This document shows, piece by piece, positions 1-9,076 of a stretch of 64,000 bases of DNA. The translations under genes were made by a program, and so were the position numbers. This DNA comes from Mesorhizobium sp. M3A.F.Ca.ET.080.04.2.1 (lineage in GTDB: Bacteria > Pseudomonadota > Alphaproteobacteria > Rhizobiales > Rhizobiaceae). Location: contig NZ_CP034451.1 in the NCBI RefSeq assembly GCF_003952525.1, positions 5,556,501 through 5,620,500 of the forward strand, read 5' to 3'. Within the stretch, counting starts at the first letter, position 1. The number at the start of each line of letters is the position of its first letter. The notes under the pieces were generated by a model. It was given only the letters and a program-made list of their open reading frames with translations. It was not told where the DNA came from and made no database searches.

Positions 1-382
1 GCGAAGCAGGAATGGTGCCTCCTTCGCGATCTTGCGGTTGGTCGCTGCAAGGCAGCTTCGTCCCTTGGTAACGACAGCGTTGTTTCTCGAGTACGAAGCA
101 GTGCTGGCGCGGCCGGAGCAGATGGCCGTTCATGGCATGGCTGCCGTTGAACTGGATCGGTTGCTAGCCGGTTTCGCTGCCTTAGCGGAGCCTGTTGAAC
201 CCCACTTCCTCTGGCGCCCGCAATTGGCTGACCCTAAGGACGAAATGGTATTGGAGGCCGCCGTCAATGGTAGAGCGGATGCGTTGGTCACACACAACCG
301 CCGAGATTTCTCGGTTGCAGTTGGTCGCTTCAACGTCCTTGTCGCAACCCCGGCTCAGTTGTTGGAAGGATTTCGAACATGA
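1..382 (+). CDS. PIN-domain toxin, 5' end outside the window
   Basis: Probable ribonuclease toxin of a type II toxin-antitoxin pair. The reading frame is open from base 2, and translation upstream of the first possible internal start (TTG at 32) still reads as PIN-like sequence (SRNGAS followed by LRLVAARQLRPLVTT), so the true start and the first catalytic Asp lie before the window. Visible family features are the LFLEYEAVL helix, the DPKDEMVLEAA segment that supplies acidic active-site residues, and ALVTHNRRDF near the C-terminus. These fit the PIN family of COG1569/TIGR00305 type. It overlaps the next gene by ATGA (379-382), as expected for a toxin-antitoxin operon with the toxin first. The family is fairly certain; RNA target unknown. 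Confidence 0.85.
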   Translation, partial: RSRNGASFAILRLVAARQLRPLVTTALFLEYEAVLARPEQMAVHGMAAVELDRLLAGFAALAEPVEPHFLWRPQLADPKDEMVLEAAVNGRADALVTHNRRDFSVAVGRFNVLVATPAQLLEGFRT

Positions 383-639
383 GCAAAGCAACTTATCCGC
401 TGAAGCTGCCCCATTCGGTTAAGGAAGCGGCAGCGCGCCTGGCAAAGGCGGACGGTGTGTCACTCAATCAATGGATCGCCTCCGCGGTCGCACAAAAGAT
501 CGGTGCTGTGGAGACCGCTGCAGATTTCTTGCGCCAACGGGCCGGCAATGCGTCTGGGCAGGATTTCGCGAGCCTTCTTGATCGAGTCCCAGACGATTCA
601 CCGCAGCCTGGCGATGAACGGCCCTCAAGAGAACATTGA
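379..639 (+). CDS. ribbon-helix-helix (HicB-like) antitoxin
   Basis: Small DNA-binding antitoxin, 86 aa, expected to neutralise the PIN protein encoded just upstream and to autoregulate the pair. The N-terminus (YPLKLPHSVKEAAARLAKADGVSLNQWIASAVAQKIG) has the beta-strand then helix-helix pattern of Arc/HicB-type ribbon-helix-helix proteins, with the usual SLNQWI signature. The C-terminal half is polar and probably the toxin-binding tail. The ATG overlaps the toxin stop codon, so the two are translationally coupled. Its stop abuts the stop of the convergent acetyltransferase gene with no spacer. Confidence 0.85.
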   Translation: MSKATYPLKLPHSVKEAAARLAKADGVSLNQWIASAVAQKIGAVETAADFLRQRAGNASGQDFASLLDRVPDDSPQPGDERPSREH

Positions 640-1203
640 TCAGCACCGCCTCTTTTGCCAGCCGTTCCGCGACAGCCGGTAGAGGACATGCCGCTTCAAA
701 TGAGGATGGCTGTCCGGCACGGCAGGGTGATCGAAGTCCGCAGTTGGATCGGCGCGCATGCCGAGCCGCTTCATGACGGCGAGGGAGCGGTGGTTCTCAG
801 CGACGGCGAAAGAGACGATTTCGTCCACCCTCAGCGTTTCGAAGCCATAGGCCAGCCAGGCCTCGGCAGCCTCAGTCACATAACCCTTGCCCCAGAATTC
901 GGGCGCCAGCCGCCAACCGATCTCGATGATGCCGTCCGGCAGGACGTCCACATCCTCTGTTCCGGTTATCCCGACAAAGCCGATGCACTGGCCCGTGGCG
1001 GCAATCTCGGCCGCGGCGAAACCATAGCCATCCCGATCGATCCAGGCGCGGACCTCGTCCATCTTGGCATCCGCCGCGGCGCGGTCGCGGCGGAACGGGA
1101 AAAACTCCATCACACGCTCATCGGAGTTGATGCGATGGAAGAGTTCGCGGTCGCGTTCTTCCCAGTTGCGCAGGATGAGGCGCTCGGTGCGAATGGGCTT
1201 CAC
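640..1203 (-). CDS. GNAT-family N-acetyltransferase (RimJ/RimL-like)
   Basis: Acetyl-CoA-dependent acetyltransferase, 187 aa, of the RimJ/RimL-like GNAT group. It opens with TERLILRNWEERD, which is the typical N-terminal strand of this group, and has the acetyl-CoA-binding segment around PEFWGKGYVTEAAEAWLAYGF, then FAVAENHRSLAVMKRLGM. The start is GTG (reverse complement of 1201-1203) and overlaps the serB stop by four bases, so it is the second gene of a serB operon. Substrate cannot be told from sequence; these proteins modify N-terminal residues, amino sugars or small molecules. Confidence 0.85.
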   Translation of the reverse strand: MKPIRTERLILRNWEERDRELFHRINSDERVMEFFPFRRDRAAADAKMDEVRAWIDRDGYGFAAAEIAATGQCIGFVGITGTEDVDVLPDGIIEIGWRLAPEFWGKGYVTEAAEAWLAYGFETLRVDEIVSFAVAENHRSLAVMKRLGMRADPTADFDHPAVPDSHPHLKRHVLYRLSRNGWQKRRC

Positions 1204-2087
1204 TGTACGAACTCGTCCTGGCGATAGCCCTGGAGGTAGAGCAGCGCGGTGAGGTCGCCGTGATCGATGCGGATTCTTGCCTGCTCGGCCACGGCCGGCT
1301 TTGCGTGCAGTGCCACTCCAGTGCCGGCGAGCCGGATCATGTCGAGATCGTTGGCGCCATCGCCCACCGCGACGGCATCCTGCGTCGTCAAACCGAGCCT
1401 TGCCGCAATGTCGAGCAGCGCCTCGGCCTTGGCGGCGCGGCCGAGGATCGGCTCCGCCACCGTGCCCACGAACCTGCCGCCGTCCTCGATCAGCCGGTTG
1501 GCGCGGTTTTCCTGGAAGCCCAGCATTGCCGCGATGCGGCTGGTGAAGACATCGAAGCCGCCGGAGATCAGAGCCGTCCAGGCGCCGTTGGCGCGCATCG
1601 TTTGCACAAGCGCGCGAGCGCCGTCGGCGAGCGTCAGCCGGTTCGCGATGATGCGGTCGACCACCATGGTGTCGAGGCCTTTCAGCAATGCGACGCGCTC
1701 GCGCAAGGCGGGTTCGAAGGCGATCTCGCCGTTCATCGATCGCGCGGTGATTGCCGCGACATGCTCCTTGACGCCGATCTCATCGGCGAGCTCGTCGATG
1801 CATTCCTGGTCGATCATGGTCGAATCCATATCGGCAAGCAGGATCTTCTTCCTCCTGCCTTCGGCCGGCTGGACGATGACGTCGATCGGCTCGGAGGCGA
1901 GCGCGGCGCGCAGGTTGGCCGTCATTTCACCGATCTCCGGCACCTCCGGCAAAGCGAGATCGCAGGCAACGCCTTCAGCCAGCCAGCGAACGGCGCTTGC
2001 GCCGGCCGCCCGCGAAGCCATATTCGCAAGCGGGACCGACACGGCGCGGTCTTCGGGACGGGACACAAGCGTGGCAATCAGCGGCAT
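1200..2087 (-). CDS. serB: phosphoserine phosphatase
   Basis: Hydrolyses O-phosphoserine to serine, the last step of serine synthesis from 3-phosphoglycerate; cytoplasmic HAD-superfamily enzyme. Motif I DMDSTMI carries the nucleophile Asp, motif II is ALISGGFDVF, and motif III/IV is VAVGDGANDLDMIRLAG. The ATG at 2087 (MPLIATLVSRP) gives 295 aa, the normal size with an N-terminal ACT-like region; the longer frame upstream would run into the divergent miaA. Only 34 bp separate this start from the miaA start, so the two genes probably share overlapping divergent promoters. Confidence 0.95.
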   Translation of the reverse strand: MPLIATLVSRPEDRAVSVPLANMASRAAGASAVRWLAEGVACDLALPEVPEIGEMTANLRAALASEPIDVIVQPAEGRRKKILLADMDSTMIDQECIDELADEIGVKEHVAAITARSMNGEIAFEPALRERVALLKGLDTMVVDRIIANRLTLADGARALVQTMRANGAWTALISGGFDVFTSRIAAMLGFQENRANRLIEDGGRFVGTVAEPILGRAAKAEALLDIAARLGLTTQDAVAVGDGANDLDMIRLAGTGVALHAKPAVAEQARIRIDHGDLTALLYLQGYRQDEFVQ

Positions 2088-2121
2088 CGAAAATTCCGGC
2101 AAGCAGGCAGACGAGGGTCGC

Positions 2122-3018
2122 GTGAAGAACGCGATCCTGATAGCGGGACCGACCGCCAGCGGCAAGTCGGCACTGGCGCTCGATCTTGCCGAACGCAACA
2201 GTGGCGTTATCGTCAATGCCGATTCCATGCAGGTCTACTCGGTGCTCGACGTGCTCACGGCACGGCCAAGCACCACCGAAATGGCGCGCGTGCCGCATTT
2301 GCTCTACGGCCATGTGCATCCCTCGAGCGCCTATTCCACCGGGGCCTGGCTGCGCGATGTGAGCAAACTGATCGCAGACGGTGTCCTGTCGGGGCAGCCG
2401 GTCATTTTCGCGGGCGGTACCGGCCTCTATTTTCGCGGGCTTTGCGAGGGTATCTCGGACATGCCCGACATTCCGCCGTCGGTGCGCGAGCGCTGGCGCT
2501 CCAAGCTCAAGGAACAGGGCGCCGAGCAACTGCATCGGGTCCTGATGCGTGAGGACCCCGCGGTCGCCACGCAACTCAAACCGACCGACAGCCAGCGCAT
2601 CGTGCGGGCGCTCGAAGTGCTCGACGCATCGGGACGATCGATCCTGGAATGGCAAGCGGGGCGTGGTCAACCGCTGATCGACCGCGACAGCGCGCGCCTC
2701 CTGATGATCGAGCCGGATCGCGCCGAACTGGTTGCGCGCATCGACGCGCGCTTCGACCAGATGCTCGACAAAGGTGCGCTCGATGAGGTCCGGCAGTTGA
2801 TGGCGCTCGATCTCGATCCGGACCTGCCGGCGATGAAGGCGATCGGCGTTCGCGAATTGCAAGCTGCGATGGCCGGACACATAAGCTATCCGGAAGCGAT
2901 CGAGCGCGCCAAGATCGCGACGCGCCAATATGCCAAGCGCCAGATGACCTGGTTCAGGCATCAACTGGGCGCGGAATGGCAGCGGCTTCGCGCTGGCGAC
3001 GGGCCAATCCGGGATTGA
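2122..3018 (+). CDS. miaA: tRNA dimethylallyltransferase
   Basis: Transfers a dimethylallyl group to N6 of A37 in tRNAs that read UNN codons. The P-loop GPTASGKS is at residues 9-16, followed by NADSMQVY, the DMPDIPP region, and TDSQRIVRALEV, all classic MiaA motifs. The GTG at 2122 (preceded by GAGGG) gives 298 aa, the usual size; the frame is open much further upstream but that is antisense to serB. It is divergent from serB. A miaA next to serB and near ilvI is a familiar rhizobial arrangement (from memory). Confidence 0.95.
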   Translation: MKNAILIAGPTASGKSALALDLAERNSGVIVNADSMQVYSVLDVLTARPSTTEMARVPHLLYGHVHPSSAYSTGAWLRDVSKLIADGVLSGQPVIFAGGTGLYFRGLCEGISDMPDIPPSVRERWRSKLKEQGAEQLHRVLMREDPAVATQLKPTDSQRIVRALEVLDASGRSILEWQAGRGQPLIDRDSARLLMIEPDRAELVARIDARFDQMLDKGALDEVRQLMALDLDPDLPAMKAIGVRELQAAMAGHISYPEAIERAKIATRQYAKRQMTWFRHQLGAEWQRLRAGDGPIRD

Positions 3019-3140
3019 CCAACTCGCGATCTCAATCGGGACCTGAAGGGCGATTGAGCCTGCACAGAATTGCTCAGGTTAACGATCCGTAAGGCCACGC
3101 GATGCCATAACGTCACGGGGTTTGTTCCCGCGGGGAATTG

Positions 3141-3932
3141 ATGCGTTTCCACAAGGCGGAATCCGCATTCTTTGTCTTTATTTTCGTGATCCTGGCCGCC
3201 GGCCTGGTGACCTTCCACGCCTATGGCCAGTTGCAGGACATTGCGACCGATCTCGATACCGCGTCGCGTCTCGAACGCATCATCTATCTCAACAGGCTGC
3301 TGTTCGTGACCGGGGCGTTGCTGGGGGCGGCTCTGTTCTTTGGCATCTTCTTCATCTACCCGCTGATCCGCGGCCAGGTGCGGGAGGAGGGCAAGCTGCG
3401 CGCCATGACGGTCTCGCTGAGCGCCCGTTCGCTGACGCTTGAGCAGGCGGCACTCACCGATGCCCTGACCGGCATGCAGAACCGCCGCTATTTCGACGAT
3501 GCGCTGCGGGAATATCTCGAGGAGTTCGGCCGCATCAACAGACCGGTCGGACTGATGATCCTCGACCTCGATCATTTCAAGCAGGTCAACGATACCCATG
3601 GGCACGATGTCGGCGACGAGGTGCTGCGGACTGTCGCGCAATGCGTGCGGGGCATGACCCGCTACCACGACGTGGTGGCGCGGCTGGGCGGCGAGGAGTT
3701 TGCCGTGGTCACGCCGAACATGGATTCAGAGTTGCTCGCGCGCTTCGCCGAGCGCATCCGTAAGGCGATCGCGAACCTGACGATCGTCTCGGGCAATGTG
3801 CGGCTGAAGGTCACCACCAGCGTCGGCCTTGCCGTCTGGGATCGCAAGGAGAGCGCCGAGGATTTCTACCGCCGCGCCGACCGCCATCTCTATGAGGCGA
3901 AGAAGCAGGGCCGCAACCGCGTCTGCGCCTGA
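3141..3932 (+). CDS. membrane-anchored GGDEF diguanylate cyclase
   Basis: Predicted to make cyclic di-GMP from two GTP. 263 aa: two membrane helices (about residues 9-28 and 54-76) with a short periplasmic loop, a coiled linker, then a GGDEF domain from DALTGMQNRRYFDDAL. The active-site loop is GGEEF, which is a functional variant, and RYHD five residues upstream matches the RxxD product-inhibition site, so the enzyme is probably active and feedback-controlled. ATG at 3141 is preferred over the adjacent TTG at 3138. It stands alone, with no EAL or sensor partner nearby. Confidence 0.9.
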   Translation: MRFHKAESAFFVFIFVILAAGLVTFHAYGQLQDIATDLDTASRLERIIYLNRLLFVTGALLGAALFFGIFFIYPLIRGQVREEGKLRAMTVSLSARSLTLEQAALTDALTGMQNRRYFDDALREYLEEFGRINRPVGLMILDLDHFKQVNDTHGHDVGDEVLRTVAQCVRGMTRYHDVVARLGGEEFAVVTPNMDSELLARFAERIRKAIANLTIVSGNVRLKVTTSVGLAVWDRKESAEDFYRRADRHLYEAKKQGRNRVCA

Positions 3933-3995
3933 AATTCCGCCACTGAATTCGTGAGGCTGGCCGTATGCCACCGTTGCCTGCCCTTCCGGTGCTCA

Positions 3996-4117
3996 CGGAC
4001 TTATGTCCGCTCCGCTCCGGTTCTCGCAAACGGTGCCATCCGCCTCAGCCTGTCGAATTCCCTTGCGGAATTTGTCTGCATCTCGTCCGTCCTTTTCAGG
4101 GACATCATAAGATGCAG
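3996..4117. repeat. cluster of small inverted repeats between convergent genes
   Basis: The space between the diguanylate cyclase and the HerA-like gene (both ending here) holds three hairpins: CGGAC/GTCCG at 3996-4009, AATTCC/GGAATT at 4056-4072, and CTGCATCT (4076-4083) with AGATGCAG (4110-4117), an 8-bp perfect pair that encloses a smaller GTCC/GGAC pair. No convincing T-run follows, so this may be a dispersed intergenic repeat or a bidirectional terminator region rather than a simple intrinsic terminator. Confidence 0.45.
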
Positions 4118-4119
4118 GC

Positions 4120-5967
4120 TTAGTCGTTCTGTTGGCGCATGCCGAAGGTCGAGGGCCTAAGGCCGTAGCGCAGGTCGAAGTCCTCGTCGGGTGGAGGACG
4201 CGGCGCAGCCGGCTTGCGGTAGTCGGGGTCGCCGGCCTGGCGGCCGGTATCGACCGCCTCGGCGAAGGCCATGGACTGCTGCGGTTTCGGGACGTTGCGC
4301 AACCGCTCGACGATTGCGGCGAGATCGACGTCGTCGCCGGCTTCGGCGGGCTGCGTCTGCTCGCGCTTGGCTGTTCCCGGAATGAATTCCGGGGCCAGCT
4401 TCTCGAATTTGAGCCGCATGGTCGTGGCCACGCCTTCGCCGAAGGCGATGGCCTCGCGCTGGCCCATCGAAGACAGGAAGGCGAGGGTCGAAGCCGAGGA
4501 ATCGGCGATCGCCGAGCGGATGATCGCCTGGTCCTGCTCATTGGCGAGCCGCATGGCGAAGAAAGTCGAGCACTGCGAGAGAATTGTCGGATCGAGCTCG
4601 CCCGGGCGCTGGGTGACGACGCCGAGGTAACAGCCATATTTGCGGCCTTCCTTGGCGATGCGCGACAAAGCGTGCCTGGTCGGTGCGAAGCCGAGGCGCG
4701 GATCGGCCGGCATGTAGCGGTGCGCTTCCTCGCAAAGCAACAGCAGCCGCAGCCGGCCCTCGCTCCAGAGCGCAAGGTCGAAGGCCAGGCGGGCGAGCAC
4801 GGAGCAGACGGAATTGACAACCTCGGACGGCATGCCCGCCATCTCGAAGCACGTCACCGGACGGCCGTGGTTGGGCACCCGGAAGATGTTGCCGATCGTC
4901 TCGTGGATGGTGTCCTCGATCAGCCGCGAGTTGAACATGAAGCGGTAGCGCGGGTCGGCCGCTGCCGATTCGATGCGCGTGCGCAGCGACTTCAAGGTCG
5001 GTCGGTCGTTCTTGCTTTCCAGCATGCCCATGCGCTCGTCGATCTGCTTGAGCAGGTCGGCGACGCGGTAGGGAATCGGCGTGTCCGCTGTCAGCGCATC
5101 GCTGCCGCGCCTCACATAAGCGCCCGAGCTCGGATTGCGATAGAGGTTCTTGGCGGCCGGAATCAGGTCGCGCAGGACGTCCACTTCCTCCGGCACCGTC
5201 TCGCGCCCGCGAAACAGCACCTCGGCGAATTCTTCGAGCCTGAACATCCAGAACGGCAGGTCGAGCGTCTTGGAATCGACCTTCACACAATATTCGGGGA
5301 GCGAGGCGGCAAACTCGTTGTGCGGATCCAGGATCAGCACGCGCAGGTCTGGCCGCGCCTCGATCGATTTGCGCAGGAGCAGCGAGACAGCGGTGGATTT
5401 GCCGACGCCGGTCGTGCCGACGATGGCGAAATGGCGCGCCAGCGTGTCGTCGATGGCGATATTGGCGTCGATCGCCTCATCCTGCGACAGCGAGCCGATG
5501 GTGACCGAATGGCGTCCGGCGAGATCGTAGACCGCCTGCAGGTCGCGGCTCCTGATGCGGTGGGCGATGGCGCCGATATGCGGATAGGTGGTGATACCGC
5601 GGTCGAAGACCGGCTTGCCACCCGGTTCACTGGCGTCTCGCACCTCACCGATCAATTCGATGCTGACCTCGATCGCGTTCTGGCCCTCGCTGCTCCACGC
5701 GCGATCCGACTTGCCGATCGCGTAGACCAGGCCGACCGTACGGGTCGAGCCGAGATTGATCGATATCATCTTGCCGACCGTCCACTGACCGGTGACGGTG
5801 CCTTCGGAATCCTCGGCATAGGCACTGATCGTCGCTCGCGCGCCGTCGCACTGGACGACATTGCCCAGGATGCGCTTGTCGTTCTGCTGAGTGTTGCGGC
5901 GCTCCTGCGAGGTCGGTTCCCCAACGGAGGCTTCGCGTTCGACAAACATCGGTGACTCTGATCCCAT
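4120..5967 (-). CDS. HerA/DUF87-family hexameric ATPase
   Basis: Large P-loop ATPase related to HerA, VirB4 and FtsK translocases; 615 aa. An N-terminal HAS-barrel-like part (KRILGNVVQCDGARATISAYAED) is followed by the HIGAIAHR segment, Walker A GTTGVGKSTA near residue 187, Walker B LLLLCEEAHRYMP near residue 410, and a sensor segment GVVTQRPGELDPTILSQCSTFFAMRL. HerA relatives pump DNA, in archaea with the nuclease NurA; no NurA or other nuclease gene is next to it here, so the partner is unknown. ATG at 5949 is an alternative start. Confidence 0.8.
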   Translation of the reverse strand: MGSESPMFVEREASVGEPTSQERRNTQQNDKRILGNVVQCDGARATISAYAEDSEGTVTGQWTVGKMISINLGSTRTVGLVYAIGKSDRAWSSEGQNAIEVSIELIGEVRDASEPGGKPVFDRGITTYPHIGAIAHRIRSRDLQAVYDLAGRHSVTIGSLSQDEAIDANIAIDDTLARHFAIVGTTGVGKSTAVSLLLRKSIEARPDLRVLILDPHNEFAASLPEYCVKVDSKTLDLPFWMFRLEEFAEVLFRGRETVPEEVDVLRDLIPAAKNLYRNPSSGAYVRRGSDALTADTPIPYRVADLLKQIDERMGMLESKNDRPTLKSLRTRIESAAADPRYRFMFNSRLIEDTIHETIGNIFRVPNHGRPVTCFEMAGMPSEVVNSVCSVLARLAFDLALWSEGRLRLLLLCEEAHRYMPADPRLGFAPTRHALSRIAKEGRKYGCYLGVVTQRPGELDPTILSQCSTFFAMRLANEQDQAIIRSAIADSSASTLAFLSSMGQREAIAFGEGVATTMRLKFEKLAPEFIPGTAKREQTQPAEAGDDVDLAAIVERLRNVPKPQQSMAFAEAVDTGRQAGDPDYRKPAAPRPPPDEDFDLRYGLRPSTFGMRQQND

Positions 5968-6087
5968 TCCCCTGAAGGTCGACCCTATCGGGTTGGAGTT
6001 AAAGTCGGGTGAGGTCGAATGGTGTAAGGCCTGTTAAGCCAGTCGCGAAAATTCGATCGAACAGGCTCTTTCGCGGCAGTGCGATTT

Positions 6088-6966
6088 TTAGGCCTTGGCG
6101 AGGCGCGAAAGCAGCCAGCGGCGAAAATCCTGCTCAGCGCCGGTGAGACGGGATGACAAGGGCCATGTCAGGAAGTGACCCGATGGACTCGAGAGCTCGA
6201 AATCCGAAAGGCTGACAAGGGTCTTCTCCTTGAGGGCAGCGTCGATCAGAGGCCGTGAGCCAAGCAGCGCTCCGGCGCCTGCCTTGGCCGCTTCCATTGC
6301 CGCGACGAAACTATCGAAGCGATGCGAGCGCCGGGGATGTCCGACAAGGCCCGCGGCTGCGAACCATTCCGCCCACATCTCGCGAGCGCCAGCGACCAGA
6401 AGCAGGGGCAGCGACAGCCAATCATTGTTTCCACCAAGGTCTGGGGCGGCGACCGGGACAAGCCGTTCGACGGTCAGCCGGGCCGCCTCGCGCCCGGGAA
6501 AAGACCCATTGCCGAAGCGGATGTCGAGCACCGAGCCTGGCTGGTCGTAGTCGGTTGGTCGGTGGATGGTCACCAGATCGAGCCTGACAAGCGGCAGCGC
6601 CTTCGCGAGATCGGGAAGAGCCGGGACCAGCATCAAGAGGGCGAAGGAAATAGGATTACGGACGGTGACGGTCTGCACGGCGCGCGGCTCGAACAGTTCG
6701 TACGTGCTGTTGCCGATGGTCGCGAATGCCGCCTGGATGTGCGGGAGATAGGCGGCGCCCTCAGGTGACAGAGCCACGCCGCGCGCCAAGCGTGCGAACA
6801 GTCGCGTCTTCAAACGCCCTTCCAGAAGACGGATGTGCTGGCTGACAGCGGCTTGCGTCAGACCAAGTTCGGCGGCCGCGGCGGTGAAGTTCGACAGGCG
6901 CGCGGCCGCCTCGAAGCTGCGCAGCCAGTCAAGTGGAGGCATTCTATCGAAAGCTGGTGCAGCCAT
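6088..6966 (-). CDS. LysR-family regulator divergent from the phosphonate operon
   Basis: Transcription regulator with an N-terminal winged HTH (PPLDWLRSFEAAARLSNFTAAAAELGLTQAAVSQHIRLLEGRLKTRLF) and a C-terminal substrate-binding domain, 292 aa from the ATG at 6966. The HTH resembles the GcvA subgroup. It is transcribed away from the tmpA-tmpB type genes with about 110 bp between starts, the usual arrangement for a LysR protein controlling its neighbour, so a phosphonate or betaine-related inducer is a reasonable guess. Confidence 0.88.
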   Translation of the reverse strand: MAAPAFDRMPPLDWLRSFEAAARLSNFTAAAAELGLTQAAVSQHIRLLEGRLKTRLFARLARGVALSPEGAAYLPHIQAAFATIGNSTYELFEPRAVQTVTVRNPISFALLMLVPALPDLAKALPLVRLDLVTIHRPTDYDQPGSVLDIRFGNGSFPGREAARLTVERLVPVAAPDLGGNNDWLSLPLLLVAGAREMWAEWFAAAGLVGHPRRSHRFDSFVAAMEAAKAGAGALLGSRPLIDAALKEKTLVSLSDFELSSPSGHFLTWPLSSRLTGAEQDFRRWLLSRLAKA

Positions 6967-6976
6967 CAGAAATACG

Positions 6977-7015
6977 GAGTCATAGGCCACAAAACGATAA
7001 TTTGAGTTATGACTC
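6977..7015. promoter_or_regulatory. candidate LysR operator
   Basis: Perfect 8-bp inverted arms GAGTCATA (6977-6984) and TATGACTC (7008-7015), with a second, smaller ATAA-N6-TTAT pair inside, lie between the LysR gene and the divergent oxygenase operon. Position and symmetry fit a LysR recognition and activation region. Confidence 0.5.
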
Positions 7016-7059
7016 TGTCGGCGCCAGCATGCAAGCAATCACGCGCAACGGCGGGTTAG

Positions 7060-8816
<1,757 letters not shown>

Positions 8817-8866
8817 TGTCCCGAAGGAAGGCTGGGTGCGTCCACGCGATGTGTCAACTTTGGCCG

Positions 8867-8896
8867 TTGACAGCGGCGCGCCACCGCCCTTATTGT
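8867..8896 (+). promoter_or_regulatory. promoter of the ilvIH leader
   Basis: A consensus -35 hexamer TTGACA (8867-8872) is followed after 18 bp by TATTGT (8891-8896). A start about 6-8 bases downstream would fall almost at the ATG of the leader peptide (8905), so the leader mRNA would have almost no 5' untranslated region. No other good promoter is visible between tmpB and ilvI. Confidence 0.65.
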
Positions 8897-8904
8897 CCGC
8901 GCCC

Positions 8905-8955
8905 ATGAAAACGGCACTCATTCTCGTAGGCAGGCGCGTGGGCAAGGCGGTGTAA
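8905..8955 (+). CDS. ilvIH leader peptide
   Basis: Sixteen-codon reading frame MKTALILVGRRVGKAV with a run Leu-Ile-Leu-Val (CTC ATT CTC GTA) and two further Val codons. A run of regulatory branched-chain codons followed by competing hairpins and an intrinsic terminator in front of acetolactate synthase is the hallmark of transcription attenuation. The stop codon sits inside a 6-bp hairpin (GGCGGT/ACCGCC, 8946-8960). No Shine-Dalgarno is visible, in keeping with leaderless translation as known for the rhizobial trp leader peptide. Too small for automatic annotation. Confidence 0.8.
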   Translation: MKTALILVGRRVGKAV

Positions 8956-8989
8956 CCGCCGGGCGAAAACCTCCCATGCGCATCACACA

Positions 8990-9012
8990 GGCTCCCCCGG
9001 GGGGCCTTTTTT
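8990..9012 (+). terminator. ilvIH attenuator terminator
   Basis: GGCTCCC pairs with GGGGGCC (one T-G wobble) around a 3-base loop and is followed directly by six T residues. It lies between the leader peptide stop and the ilvI start, so it must be bypassed for ilvI expression. CCGGG at 8959-8963 could pair with CCCGG at 8996-9000 as an antiterminator; this pairing is a guess. Confidence 0.8.
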
Positions 9013-9076
9013 ATTGCCTGAAACACGACTAAACGACCAGCAATCGCCAGACAGCGAACAGTACGGGACCAGACCG

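Noticed and set aside
4003..4108. Short minus-strand frame of about 35 codons after the HerA-like gene (MMSLKRTDEMQTN...)
   Set aside because: No ribosome-binding site, no known family, and it overlaps a set of hairpins; more likely a structured non-coding spacer.
4132..5955. 607-codon plus-strand frame antisense to the HerA-like gene
   Set aside because: No family features and Arg/Ala/Asp-rich shadow composition; the minus-strand gene has clear ATPase motifs.
9014..9076. Upstream TTG start of ilvI
   Set aside because: It would add 21 polar residues overlapping the attenuator region, whereas ATG 9077 gives the usual N-terminus.
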